Notes: generated from the letters alone by a model not told the origin. DNA of 64,000 bases from Vibrio fluvialis (GCF_900460245.1 NZ_UHIP01000002.1:1-64000); one strand, 5' to 3'; shown: positions 1-9,060, counted from the first letter of the stretch. A program made the numbers and translations.

Positions 1-129
1 TGGCTCGGCAACGGCAGCGACAACCATTCGCACAATCTGCACAGCCCGAATTACGACTTTAATGATGAGGTACTACCTATCGGTGCCAACTTCTGGGTTA
101 AACTGGTTCAACATTTGTTAGCCGATTAA
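1..129 (+). CDS. M20-family amidohydrolase/aminoacylase, C-terminal fragment
   Basis: The window opens inside this gene; only the last 42 residues and a TAA stop are present, in frame 1. The fragment has the closing pattern of M20 amidohydrolases (hippurate hydrolase / N-acyl amino acid hydrolase type): a LHSPNYDFND-like stretch followed by PIGANFWVKL, where family members read LH-P-YDFND--LP-GA. The YDF-ND segment lies in the catalytic domain next to the metal site in this family. These enzymes are cytosolic metallohydrolases that cleave N-acyl groups from amino acids or related amides. The substrate cannot be told from the fragment. A LysR gene follows 21 bases downstream on the same strand. 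Confidence 0.7.
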   Translation, partial: WLGNGSDNHSHNLHSPNYDFNDEVLPIGANFWVKLVQHLLAD

Positions 130-150
130 TCGTACTCAGCGAAGGAACGT

Positions 151-1062
151 ATGGACGAAAGAGCACTGAAATATTTTGAAGTGGTCGCAAAAACGAAAAG
201 TATTCGTGCAGCCTCAGAAGTGCTGCACGTTTCACCTTCTGCAATCAGTCGAAAAGTGTCGCAACTTGAAGCTCAGCTTAACGTCCGTCTGATGGATCGG
301 ATTGGCCGTGGCGTCAATCTCACTCAGTCCGGCCTTCGCTTAGCCGAGTACATTCAGGACATCAACCAACGGAAAAATGATCTGGTGTCCGACCTGTCTG
401 AAATCGAGCATCTGCAAACCGGAACGCTGCGCCTTTCTGTGGGAGGCGGTTTTATTCCGGACCTCATCAATCATGCCATCGCACAATTTTCTCACCGCCA
501 TCCGGGCGTCAAACTGATCCTACAGGTCGGTGGTGGAGATGACGTCATTGAAGGTATTAAGAGTGAGGAAGCCGATATCGGCATTCTGCTGAACGCGCCT
601 CAGGATACCAAGGTGGATGTCCTGTTCTCCTGTCCGTTTCAGGAGCTGAGCCTGCTTGTACCGCCGCAGAGTCCATGGGCAAACATTCAGCTCTGCTCGC
701 CTACACAACTCGCGGAGATCCCGCTCGCGCTGCTCAATGAAAGTTTCAGCATAAGACGTGCCATCAATCTTTATGAGGCGCGGCAGGAAATTCGCCTCAA
801 AGAGATTCTGCTGTGTAACTCGTTTGAAGCGCTCAAGAGCTTACGTGCGAAGCCGGGCTTGGCGGAACGTTACTGCCGAAAGTCTGCGTGACGAAAGAGC
901 TGAAAAAATCAGTCCTTTGTGGCTATCGATATTGAAGGTATGCACACCCTGGACACCTCCGTTGATCTGGTGATTCGAAAAGGCAGGCCGCTCAGTGCCT
1001 CCATTCGAGAGATGAGAGATTGTATCGTCACCAGCATGAGTGCGTTTAATGCCGGCCTATGA
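151..1062 (+). pseudogene. LysR-family transcriptional regulator, reading frame shifted twice (compensating)
   Basis: The first ~230 codons encode an ordinary LysR protein: an N-terminal winged helix-turn-helix (residues about 2-60, AASEVLHVSPSAISRKVSQLE) and then the start of the effector-binding domain. Around 845-870 the sense slips to frame 3, where PKVCVTKELKKS is legible. Around 905-916 it returns to frame 1 (FVAIDIEGMHTLDTSVDLVI) and ends at a TGA at 1060-1062. Read literally in frame 1 it stops at 889-891 after 246 residues. The full span is exactly 304 codons including the stop, the usual LysR length, so one deletion and one insertion about 60 bases apart cancel. The cause could be sequencing error or a recent lesion. 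Possible targets are the flanking amidohydrolase or the convergent iron-transport operon; nothing here decides between them. Confidence 0.75.
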
Positions 1063-1081
1063 GCCTGCGTTAAACGCAAAC

Positions 1082-2309
1082 TCACGCCAGTTCCGGCTCT
1101 GATTCCTGCTGCTTGCTGACCTGAACATACAGCCCGATACCGGACAACGCGCCGAGCACGGCGAAGGTCAGCCCACAACCAACCGGATGGAAACTGCGGT
1201 AAATCCAGCAACCAACCCGCTCCCCAGTTTTCCCGCAAATGCAAAAAGCCGCCGATACAAGAATAGAGGCCGTAATAACTGGCCAATTTGGACGGCGTGG
1301 CGAAGCGTGGCACGTAGGCACCAATCAGCGGATAAACCATCATTGAACCGGAGCTGAGCAGTATCGCGCACAGCACAAACGGCAATGGTGGCCACGGCGT
1401 AAAGTGCAGATTCAGCGCCAGAAATGCACTGCCCATCAACGCCATGCCAATCCCCATCCCTTTGGCGATACCAAGCTGTTTGTCCACCCAGTGACTGACT
1501 GGCAGTTGTAACAACACGCCCATCAATGACGACACCATAAATACCCAAGTGATCACCGACGGATCGCCAGTCTGAACCCGAGCCTGATGCGGAATAGACA
1601 GGTACAACTGATGAAACAGGATTTGATAGACGCACGCAGCGAATACAAAACGCATGAAGGGTTTGTTTTTCAGCATCGCCCACCAATCTAGCAGGAACAG
1701 TTGTTTTTCTGTCGCCGCCGGGGCGTGAACGTCTTTCGGCAGGTAATACCATTGCAGCAGAAGCAGAATGAAGAACACGCCTGCCGCCGAGAGTCCGACC
1801 CACATAAAGCTGACCGAGAACAACGTCAGACCAATCAGTGGGCCCAGCAACATCCCCGCTTCACTGGCCAGATTCTGCAAAGCAAACACTCGGTTACGCT
1901 CGCGAGCGTTCGGGTATTCCGAGGACAAATACGCCTGACTGCTGGGCGTAAACAGCGCGCCAGCAAAGCCGGTGCAAAACGCACCAACAAGAATCGCCGC
2001 AAAGCTGTCGCTGATCCCAAGCAAAAAGAAACCCACAATGCGGACGGCGCAACCGCACAGGATCATCGGTTTATAGCCGAACTTGTCACCCAGCGTGCCG
2101 CCAATCAGAAACAGCCCCTGCTGACTAAGCACACGCAGGCCGATGATGAAACCGATATACCAACCGCTGAAACCGAGATTTTGCAAATGCTCCGCCAGAT
2201 AAGGCAGCAGCATGTAAAACCCGAGGTTGAAACTGAAACTGTTAAACACCAGCACCCGGCCAGCGGCAGAGAGCAATCGCCAGTCCTTGACGAAATGATG
2301 CAGCTTCAT
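1082..2309 (-). pseudogene. MFS transporter (MdtH-like), frameshifted near the C-terminus
   Basis: This is the last gene of the iron-transport operon. Its ATG sits directly after the ATPase stop (2310-2312). The N-terminal ~340 residues form a normal 12-helix major facilitator with the GDKFGYKP loop motif between helices 2 and 3 and MdtH-like spacing. Near 1250-1170 the sense changes frame. GWLLDLPQFPSGW is in the starting frame, while the plausible last helix (LTFAVLGALSGIGLYVQ) and the tail ending in EPELA lie one frame over and stop at 1082. The span 1082-2309 is one base longer than a multiple of three. Repaired length would be about 408 residues, close to MdtH (402). Read without repair it runs through unrelated sequence to 909. 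Next to a siderophore-type ABC importer, siderophore export is a possible role, but this is inference. Confidence 0.7.
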
Positions 2310-3086
2310 TTACGCGACCTTTTTCGAACGCAGCGTACGCACAAAAGGCACACCGTGTTCATCGGTGATGACTTGCGCCTCGACGTTATAAATATCTTGC
2401 ACCAGCTCAGAGGTGAGTACCTGCTTGGGATGCCCGCAGGCCACCAGTTCACCCTGTTTCAGCACCAGCAGATTATCAGCATACTGCGCCGCCAGGTTGA
2501 GATCGTGCAGCACCATCAGTGTGATGTATTGCTGCTCGCGGGTTTGCGTCACCAGATGATCCAGCAGCACGTGCTGGTGATGAAGATCCAGCGCGCTGAC
2601 CGGTTCGTCGAGCATCAGAATTTGTGGGTCACGCATCAGCGCCTGCGCAAACAGAATCATCTGACACTGACCACCACTGAGCGTGCGCACATCGCGGTTC
2701 GCCAGATGAGACAAGCCCATGCTTTCCAGAATTTCCAGCGCGCCGCGCAGCATGGTGTCGTCCACTCGCAGGCTCAGGGCATCCAACTTGCCCAGCAGCA
2801 CCACTTCAATCACGGTGAGGTTGATGTCGAGGTGAATATCCTGCGGCATGTAGCCAAAACGCGAGCGCCAGTGCGGCAGTGATTTGATGCTCAGTTGATC
2901 GTGTTGATGCGAAATCGTGCCACTGTTGAGTTTGATATCGCCAAACAGCGTTTTCAGCAGCGTACTTTTACCCGTGCCATTCGGACCAAGGATCGCCGTC
3001 ACCTGCCCAGGTTGCAACGTAAAGCTCATGTCACGCGCCAGCGTCAGCGAGCCAATCTGAATATTGAGTGTGTCAGCCTTCAGCAT
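2310..3086 (-). CDS. Iron-siderophore/cobalamin ABC transporter ATPase (FecE type)
   Basis: This is the cytoplasmic ATPase that powers uptake through the permease encoded just upstream. Visible motifs are Walker A (GPNGTGKST, around residue 35), the ABC signature LSGGQCQMILFAQAL, Walker B (ILMLDEPVSALD) and the switch histidine in LMVLHDLNLAAQYAD. This arrangement is typical of FecE/BtuD/FhuC ATPases of 255-265 residues; here it is 258. The start is ATG 3086, two bases after the permease stop, with GAGG at a suitable distance; a longer reading from 3116 would overlap the permease. The MFS gene follows with no gap. The operon is probably iron-regulated, given a Fur-like site ahead of the first gene. 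Iron-siderophore is the likeliest substrate, with heme or cobalamin possible. Confidence 0.88.
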   Translation of the reverse strand: MLKADTLNIQIGSLTLARDMSFTLQPGQVTAILGPNGTGKSTLLKTLFGDIKLNSGTISHQHDQLSIKSLPHWRSRFGYMPQDIHLDINLTVIEVVLLGKLDALSLRVDDTMLRGALEILESMGLSHLANRDVRTLSGGQCQMILFAQALMRDPQILMLDEPVSALDLHHQHVLLDHLVTQTREQQYITLMVLHDLNLAAQYADNLLVLKQGELVACGHPKQVLTSELVQDIYNVEAQVITDEHGVPFVRTLRSKKVA

Positions 3087-3088
3087 GA

Positions 3089-4141
3089 TTAACCTCGCTT
3101 CGCCACGATCAGCCAAAAGAAGAATGGCACGCCGATAATTGCCGTCACAATCCCGATCGGAAACAGCGCGCCCGGCACAATCACTTTTGACAACACAGAA
3201 GCCGTTGAAAGCAAAAATGCGCCGATTAGGAATGAAAGTGGCAGGAAGAAGCGTTGATCTTCGCCCACCAGAATTTTAGCGATGTTGGGTGCCACAATGC
3301 CGATAAAGCCAATAATGCCGACAAAACTGGTTACGGTTGCCGTCATTACCGCCACGATAAACAGAATTTTAAGGCGCAGGCGCTGCACGTTCACACCGAC
3401 GCTTTTTGCGCGCTCTTCGCCCAAACGCAGCGCTGTCAGTTTCCACGAATCCCGCATCAGCAGAGCAAAACCGCCCATCACCACCACGGCGGTGATGGTT
3501 AAGTTGCTCCACGTCGCTTTCGACAGACTGCCAAACAGCCAGAACAGAATTTGTTGGCTCAGCTCCGGTGAGGCGATGAACTGCACCAGCGACAACAGCG
3601 ACTGAAACAGAAACAGCAACGCAATCCCCGCCAGAATCAACTGGCCTGACGTAATGTGACGCATGGAGGCCAAAGCAAACAGAAAACAGGCCGACAACAT
3701 ACAACACAAGAATGCGCCCAGCGGCACCGCGTAATAGCTGTCCATGCCCAGCGAACCGATGTAGAGCATCAGCGCCGCACCAAAGCCTGCCGCCGCAGCC
3801 ATGCCCAGTGTGTACGGACTGGCCATCGGGTTATTGAGCAGCGTCTGCATTTCTGCGCCACCAACCCCAAGCGAGCCACCGACAATGATCGCCATCAGCG
3901 CAATTGGCAAACGCAGGTTGGTGACAATCACGCGGGTTGAACCATCAACCTGAAATGGCAGGCCGATAAATTCCAGCAGCGCATTCAGCACGCGCGATGC
4001 ATCCAGCATCGACGGGCCAGTCATGATATCGAGCACAAAGGAAGCCAATAAAATGGTGCCAAATGCACAAAGCACCACCCAGCGGCGGCGCTCACTCTTT
4101 CGTTGTTGTTCAATCGCTTGTAAAAGTATCGCGGATTGCAT
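3089..4141 (-). CDS. FecCD-family ABC transporter permease (iron-siderophore)
   Basis: This integral inner-membrane permease belongs to the BtuC/FecCD family: 350 residues, with about nine to ten hydrophobic segments starting near residue 22. Family-typical stretches are visible: NLRLPIALMAIIVGGSLGVGGAEMQTLLNNPMASPYTLGMAAAAGFGAAL near residues 73-115, and the ATPase-contact region GVNVQRLRLKILFIVAVMTATVTSFVGIIGFIGIVAPNIAK. The latter contains the coupling glycines seen in BtuC. Only one permease gene is present, so a homodimer is expected. It lies between the binding-protein gene (55 bases upstream) and the ATPase gene (2 bases downstream) on the same strand. Confidence 0.88.
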   Translation of the reverse strand: MQSAILLQAIEQQRKSERRRWVVLCAFGTILLASFVLDIMTGPSMLDASRVLNALLEFIGLPFQVDGSTRVIVTNLRLPIALMAIIVGGSLGVGGAEMQTLLNNPMASPYTLGMAAAAGFGAALMLYIGSLGMDSYYAVPLGAFLCCMLSACFLFALASMRHITSGQLILAGIALLFLFQSLLSLVQFIASPELSQQILFWLFGSLSKATWSNLTITAVVVMGGFALLMRDSWKLTALRLGEERAKSVGVNVQRLRLKILFIVAVMTATVTSFVGIIGFIGIVAPNIAKILVGEDQRFFLPLSFLIGAFLLSTASVLSKVIVPGALFPIGIVTAIIGVPFFFWLIVAKRG

Positions 4142-4196
4142 GTCACATTACCTGATTACACAAAGAGCAAGCGGCACATGAAAGTGCCGCTAAGAA

Positions 4197-5289
4197 TTAT
4201 TCAGAAAGAGAAACCGCAAAGGTGCCGGTTGGTGTCACCGGTAGGTACTCTTTATAGAAGTTGATGTATTCCGCTTCCGGGTCGAGATCATTGAACAGAT
4301 CCGGGTAGAGCGCTTTGGCGATGAACTGAATCATCGGGCCATCGAGAATACTGCGGCACGCACCGTGGTAGATACTGATCATGCGGTTGTTTTTCACCGC
4401 AGGCAGGCTATCCCATCCCAGGCGCTGTTTGTAACCTTTCAGGCGAGCCAGCGCGGTCGCGCGGTCAACGTCCTGACCAATCACCATCGCATCATCAGCA
4501 CCGCCAAATTCATAGCCGGTGATCAGCAGTACATCCGGCTGAGCAGCCAGAACCTGCTCTGGGTTGAGGTGACCCCACCACTCGACAAACGGTTTAGAGA
4601 TGTTTTCACCGCCTGCCATTTCCGACATCGCACCCCACATGTTTTTTACCGAAGGTGTAGCCGTACTCTTTGGTGCCAGGAAAACCAAATTCCGCGTAAA
4701 TGGTGGGTTTAGGCAGGTTCGCTTTGGCCAGACGATCCGCCACCAGCTGAACCATGTCCTGATATTGTTTCGCGATTTTCTCCGCGCGCGCTTCCTGACC
4801 GGTGATCTGGCCGATGATCAGGGTGCTTTGTACGTGACGTTCAACGGTTTGTGCGTTGTAATCCACCACAATCACCGGAATGCCAGCGTCTTCAATGCGA
4901 TTGACATCGTTGCCAAGGCCTTTGAACTGCCAGTCAGCCAGGACCAGCAAGTCGGGATTGAGACTAATCACCTTCTCTACCGAGAACGTTTGTGTGTCCA
5001 CTTTGCCAACGTCTGGCAGCGTTTCCAATGACGGACGGTGCGCAACATACATCGCCCAGTTAGCAGGACGCCACTTCTCCCAAATCCCTTTCGACATACC
5101 CACCACGTTATCAAACGATTTTTCGGTACCGATCGCCATGTAGTCTTCCCCGTAGAAGCCCAGCACAACGCGTTTTGCCGGAAGATCCAGCGTCACTTGA
5201 CGATCAAGGACGTCAGTCACCGTCGTCACTTGAGCAAATACCTGCGGTGCAAACGAAATCAGCAACAGGGTCAGCAGCCGTTTTATCAT
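4197..5289 (-). pseudogene. Periplasmic iron-siderophore binding protein of the ABC system, single-base frameshift in an A6 run
   Basis: The first gene of the iron operon would encode a class III (BtuF/FecB-like) binding protein. It has a signal peptide at residues 1-19 (ending VFAQ), then DVLDRQVTLDLPAKRVV and the usual two-lobe helical-backbone fold. The reading frame breaks at a run of six A (minus strand; positions 4642-4647). Upstream the sense ends ...KEYGYTFGK. One frame over it resumes NMWGAMSEMAGG and ends with FAVSLSE at 4197. Removing a single A joins the two parts into about 363 residues. Read as written, the product truncates at 4606. The homopolymer context makes a sequencing error, or a reversible slip, as likely as true loss. 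Confidence 0.8.
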
Positions 5290-5375
5290 TGTTATTTCCT
5301 TATCAACGAAGAGGGTCAGAAAGTAGTCTGGAAGCTATCTTATTTATATTTCCAACAATATCAATAAAAATGAAT

Positions 5376-5394
5376 TCAACAATCATTCTCATTT
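5376..5394 (-). promoter_or_regulatory. Putative Fur box ahead of the iron-transport operon
   Basis: On the minus strand this reads AAATGAGAATGATTGTTGA, which resembles the 7-1-7 Fur pattern TGATAAT-G-ATTATCA. The left half TGAGAAT and the ATT of the right half match well; the last four bases are weaker. It lies about 85 bases upstream of the binding-protein ATG in an AT-rich region, consistent with a promoter. The match is by eye only. Confidence 0.5.
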
Positions 5395-5654
5395 AACTAA
5401 TTGTACAAATAACTAGCAATCTGAATCCTCTAGCCCAAATTCCACTGCCCTTTTTCACCTATATGGATGACCAAATTAAGGGCGAATGCAGAATTCTCGG
5501 CACTCCTGAATGTAACTTAATTACAATAAAACAGCTATTCACAGTGTTTCACTTCTGTTTTGATGGAAAATTACGCAAATTTGTTGATCCACGTCATAAA
5601 CAGGAGTAAAGTGTGACCAAAATCTCATTTAGTTATGTCGATTAAGGTGACGTT
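5395..5654. other. Intergenic region, no gene seen
   Basis: This AT-rich spacer lies between the Fur-type promoter of the iron operon and the small membrane ORF at 5655. No convincing ORF was found. A degenerate FNR-like dyad (TTGATCCACGTCAT, 5584-5597) lies about 60 bases before the small ORF; its left half is perfect and its right half is poor. Confidence 0.4.
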
Positions 5655-5774
5655 ATGTACGATAAAAAACAATCTTGGTCTATCAACCTTCGCGAGTTAT
5701 TCGGCATGCTGGCAATGTTTTCAGCCACTTCATTGGTGGTTCTGATGCTGAGCCTGACCTGGGTTAATTTCTAA
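5655..5774 (+). CDS. Small single-helix membrane protein, 39 residues
   Basis: I do not recognise this protein. It starts at ATG with a good ribosome site (AAGGTGACG, 5644-5652) and runs 39 residues to TAA. The N-terminal third is polar and charged (MYDKKQSWSINLRE). Residues 16-36 form one hydrophobic helix rich in Leu, Met, Val and Ser, ending TWVNF, so an inner-membrane protein with the N-terminus in the cytoplasm is likely. A strong hairpin terminator starts 21 bases after the stop. Initiation site, hydrophobicity and terminator together support a real short gene despite its size. No functional link to the neighbouring TRAP genes on the opposite strand is evident. Confidence 0.6.
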   Translation: MYDKKQSWSINLRELFGMLAMFSATSLVVLMLSLTWVNF

Positions 5775-5795
5775 ACCCGGGTGTAACGCGCAAAG

Positions 5796-5825
5796 AAAAG
5801 GCACTGCTCAGCAGTGCCTTTTTCG
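5796..5825. terminator. Bidirectional rho-independent terminator
   Basis: The stem AAGGCACTGC / GCAGTGCCTT has a three-base loop, with A's before and T's after. It lies between the small ORF (plus) and dctP (minus), whose genes converge here. Confidence 0.85.
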
Positions 5826-5845
5826 TTTCGGGTTTATGCCACTGT

Positions 5846-6811
5846 TTAGTGGATAGACTGAATCTGATCCAGTAGCGGAACCAAATCCGGGTTGTCCGTT
5901 TTGAACTTGTCGTACACAGGTTGCACAGCCGCCTGGAACTTAGCGATATCGCTTTCCACAAACGTGACGTTGTGCTGCTTCAGATCCTGCGTTGCTTTCT
6001 CAACGTATTTCGCCCAATTGTCTTCCTGCACTTTCACCGTTTCTTTCGCGGCTTTACGCACGCCTTCACGCTGCTCGTCCGTCAGTGAGTCCCATACGCT
6101 GGTTGAAATTACCAGTACGTCCGGCACCATAGTATGGTTGTCGCGCGAGAACACATTCTTCACTTCATAGTGGCGTGATGAATAATATGACGGCACGTTG
6201 TTCTCTGCCCCATCCACCACGCCTTGTTGCATCGCAGAATATAGTTCGCCGTATGGCAGTGGCACCGGCGTACCACCGAGCGCTTTGATGGTATCGATGG
6301 ACAGTGCCGAGTTCTGCACGCGAATCTTCAAGCCTTTCAAATCGTCCGGCGTTTTGATGGGTTTGCTGGTGTAGAAGCTGCGTGAACCTGCATCCAGGAA
6401 CGCAAGGCCGATAAAGCCCGCATCACGTGATGAGGCCAGAATCTCTTCGCCAATCGGGCCATTGAGCACCGCGTCATATTGCGCGCGGTCTTTATACAGG
6501 TATGGCAGCGACAATAGTTTGTAGTCAGGCGCAAAGGTGTTCAGCGTCGCCGCACTGGCTTTCGTGAACGCGACTGTACCGTTTTGCACCATCTGCAAGC
6601 CTTCAGACTCATCGCCCAACGTACCGTTCGGGTACACTTTCACGCGCAGATTGGCCTCTTTTTTCACCTGATCCGCAAAGTACTCCAGCGATTGGTGAAC
6701 CGGGTGTTCGGTTGGCAGCGCATGTGACAATTTCAGGGTGGCAGCATACACGTTGCTGCCCAGCAGGGTTGATACCGTGCACGCCAAAAGTAGTTTGTTC
6801 ATCGTTTTCAT
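5846..6811 (-). CDS. TRAP transporter substrate-binding protein DctP (probable hexuronate)
   Basis: This is the periplasmic binding protein of a tripartite ATP-independent (TRAP) importer, 321 residues. A signal peptide covers about residues 1-23 (ending VYAA). The mature part begins LKLSHALPTEHPVHQSL, typical of the DctP family. LKGLKIRVQNSALSIDTIKALGGTPVPLPYGELYSAMQQGVVDGAENN contains the conserved Arg that binds the substrate carboxylate and the G-VDGAENN hinge. It is the last gene of dctQ-dctM-dctP, 20 bases after dctM. The set is divergent from uxaCBA and shares uxa-type operators, so galacturonate or a related hexuronate is the likely cargo; this is inferred from context. The start at 6811 has AGGACTG upstream. 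Confidence 0.85.
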   Translation of the reverse strand: MKTMNKLLLACTVSTLLGSNVYAATLKLSHALPTEHPVHQSLEYFADQVKKEANLRVKVYPNGTLGDESEGLQMVQNGTVAFTKASAATLNTFAPDYKLLSLPYLYKDRAQYDAVLNGPIGEEILASSRDAGFIGLAFLDAGSRSFYTSKPIKTPDDLKGLKIRVQNSALSIDTIKALGGTPVPLPYGELYSAMQQGVVDGAENNVPSYYSSRHYEVKNVFSRDNHTMVPDVLVISTSVWDSLTDEQREGVRKAAKETVKVQEDNWAKYVEKATQDLKQHNVTFVESDIAKFQAAVQPVYDKFKTDNPDLVPLLDQIQSIH

Positions 6812-6831
6812 TTCACAGTCCTATATTGGTT

Positions 6832-8190
6832 TTAATAGTTATATCCAGCCAGATGCGGCAACCACAAAGATAGAGAAGGGATCAACGTAACAATCGCTAA
6901 CGTAATGATCATAATGAAGAACAGTGGAATCAGTTTCGGTACCACTTGTCCTAATTTCGTGTCATACACACTACAGCCGACGAACAGCGCCGTGCCGACC
7001 GGAGGCGTACAGATACCGATACACAGGTTGAACACCATGATGATGCCAAAGTGAATCGGGTCGATGCCCATCTGCGTTGCGATAGGCAGGAAGATCGGCG
7101 TAAAAATCAGCACCGCCGGTGTCATGTCCATAAAGGTGCCGATGATGAGCAGAATGACGTTCATCAGCAGAATGATCATGATTGGGTTATTCGACGCTTC
7201 CAGAATGAAATCGGAAATGAACGTCGGGATATCCGCATTCGCCATTGACCACGACATCGCCGATGACGTCGCCACCATCAGCAGTACGATGGAAGTCGTC
7301 ACCACGCTGTCGACCAGAATCGGGAAGATGTCGCCAGTTTTCAGCTCTTTATACGCAAAACCAAGTAGCAAGCTGTACACCACCGCAATCGCCGAGGCTT
7401 CCGTCGCGGTAAAAATACCCGCCAGAATACCGCCCATGATGATCACCACCAGACCAAGGCTTGGCAGCGCATCCAAAATGACTTTGCTGGCTTTTTCGTT
7501 GAACTCGTATTTTTCGCGCGGAATGTTGTACTTCGACCCGAGCAGGAAAATGCCCACCATGATGCCGAGCCCCATCAAAATGCCCGGCAGATAACCCGCA
7601 ATAAACAGGTACTGCACCGAGGTCGAGCTGACCAAGGCGTACAGAATAAGAATGTTGGATGGCGGAATCAGCAAACCCGCCGGGCACGACGATACGTTAA
7701 TCGCGGTCGAGAAGTCTGCCGGGTATTTGTGCTTATCCTGCAGCGGACGCATGATGCCACCGACGGCCGCAGCAGAAGCGGTAGCCGAGCCTGAAAGCGC
7801 ACCAAACATCATGTTGGCAATCACGTTCACGTGCGACAGTGCGCCCGGAAGGCGGCCACCAAATAACATCGCAAAGTTGATCAGGCGGCTGGCCAGCCCT
7901 CCCCGGTTCATCAGGTTGCCGGCGACAATAAAGAACGGCAGCGCTAACAAACCAAAGTTGTTGAGGCCATTGGCCAGCTTTTGCGAAATCAGGATGGAGG
8001 TTTTGTCGATCGGGAAATCAACAAACACGGTCAGAAACGCTGCCAGGCCGATTGAGAAAGCAATCGGCACGCCAAGCACCAGCAATACCGCCAACGTTCC
8101 GAACAGAACGATCACCGGGAAAATATCGTAAAACATATCCGGCGCGTTCATCAGGAATTCTTGTGAAAATAACAAATCCGTTAATGTCAT
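6832..8190 (-). CDS. TRAP transporter large permease DctM
   Basis: This is the large membrane subunit of the TRAP importer, carrying the translocation path for sodium-coupled uptake of the bound acid. It has 452 residues with roughly a dozen hydrophobic segments. Family stretches include LALPFFIVAGNLMNRGGLASRLINF, GALSGSATASAAAVGGIMRPL (the conserved SGS/SA helix-hairpin region), PPSNILILYALVSSTS and TPPVGTALFVGCSVYDTKL. The start at 8190 has AGGAACAG 8 bases upstream. It lies 24 bases after dctQ and 20 bases before dctP, in one transcription unit. Confidence 0.9.
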   Translation of the reverse strand: MTLTDLLFSQEFLMNAPDMFYDIFPVIVLFGTLAVLLVLGVPIAFSIGLAAFLTVFVDFPIDKTSILISQKLANGLNNFGLLALPFFIVAGNLMNRGGLASRLINFAMLFGGRLPGALSHVNVIANMMFGALSGSATASAAAVGGIMRPLQDKHKYPADFSTAINVSSCPAGLLIPPSNILILYALVSSTSVQYLFIAGYLPGILMGLGIMVGIFLLGSKYNIPREKYEFNEKASKVILDALPSLGLVVIIMGGILAGIFTATEASAIAVVYSLLLGFAYKELKTGDIFPILVDSVVTTSIVLLMVATSSAMSWSMANADIPTFISDFILEASNNPIMIILLMNVILLIIGTFMDMTPAVLIFTPIFLPIATQMGIDPIHFGIIMVFNLCIGICTPPVGTALFVGCSVYDTKLGQVVPKLIPLFFIMIITLAIVTLIPSLSLWLPHLAGYNY

Positions 8191-8214
8191 GATGTCTGTT
8201 CCTAACGCGAGACT

Positions 8215-8736
8215 TTATACGCGGTGATGACTGCGATTTTGGGTCAGAAAATAAATCGCTCTGAAAATATCCAGAACACCAAAATAGGTGATCAGCGCCC
8301 CGGAAATAGGCACGACCAAATACACATAGCCAATTAATAAATGTTTTCCGCCAATCACAATGCCCGGAGATATTTGTCCGTTTGCAATCGTTGAGCTCAC
8401 CAACAAATAACCGCCGTAGATAAAGGCTATCGTTGATAACATCACCACAATCAGGTTGGTCAGAATGGATAGAACGTTTCTTCCTTTTTCACCGTATCTT
8501 GAGGAAAGAAGCTCCAGCGCCAGATGGCGTCGGATTGAGAAGGTATACGCCCCCCCCAGTACCCCAATCCAAATAAGCAGATAACGTGACAGTTCATCGG
8601 TGAAATTGGCCGGGTCATTTAACACAAAACGGGTAAAGACTTGCCAAACCACAGCGATGATCATCACAGCCATAAATAGAGTCAGCAGCAGGCGAAGCCC
8701 TCTGTTTATATACTCATTGATTAACTCAATTATCAT
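8215..8736 (-). CDS. TRAP transporter small permease DctQ
   Basis: This is the small four-helix membrane subunit of the TRAP importer, 173 residues, with hydrophobic segments near residues 12-34, 47-66, 86-108 and 128-152. The conserved DctQ motif is visible: WQVFTRFVLNDPANFTDELSRYLLIWIGVLGGAY. The chosen start, ATG 8736, follows GAAGAG and gives the usual MIIELINEY-type beginning; an upstream in-frame start at 8766 would add ten unrelated residues. It is the first gene of the transporter operon, and the divergent spacer toward uxaC carries GntR-type operators. Confidence 0.88.
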   Translation of the reverse strand: MIIELINEYINRGLRLLLTLFMAVMIIAVVWQVFTRFVLNDPANFTDELSRYLLIWIGVLGGAYTFSIRRHLALELLSSRYGEKGRNVLSILTNLIVVMLSTIAFIYGGYLLVSSTIANGQISPGIVIGGKHLLIGYVYLVVPISGALITYFGVLDIFRAIYFLTQNRSHHRV

Positions 8737-8836
8737 TGCGTTTCTCTTCTGGTAACGGCCACACACTATTTATTACTCAAACCAGGGTCTTATCTTTTTT
8801 CATTTGTGGGGCCATCATTCTCGTCCTGAAATGCCC

Positions 8837-8856
8837 TTAATTGGTCTGACTAATTG
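8837..8856. promoter_or_regulatory. GntR/UxuR-type operator (dctQ side)
   Basis: TTAATTGGTCTGACTAATTG is a near-palindrome with TTGGT/ACTAA arms, like the TTGGTATACCAA sites of FadR-subfamily hexuronate regulators. It lies 101 bases upstream of the dctQ start. Similar elements occur before uxaC and before the GntR gene. Confidence 0.6.
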
Positions 8857-9060
8857 CAAAACATATATTACATGTCGAAAATAGAAAAAACCAAAACGAG
8901 ATCAAAAAACACTACTTTTTGTATAACAACTTTCAAAAATCAGATCCCACCGACAAAAACACAATAAGCAACGCCAATAACGTGACTCAAGACACACAAT
9001 ATAGCTCTATAGCCTCGTTAGACTCTTGAACAAGCCGACATCTGATGTATCTTTAAAATC

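Noticed and set aside
1701..2882. A 393-codon open frame on the plus strand opposite the MFS and ATPase genes
   Set aside because: The translation is Gln/His/Arg-rich, as expected for the antisense of a real gene. The minus strand carries recognisable MFS and Walker/ABC motifs in the same span.
8981..8999. GTGACTCAAGACAC before uxaC as a CRP site
   Set aside because: The second half-site and the spacing fit the TGTGA-N6-TCACA consensus poorly.
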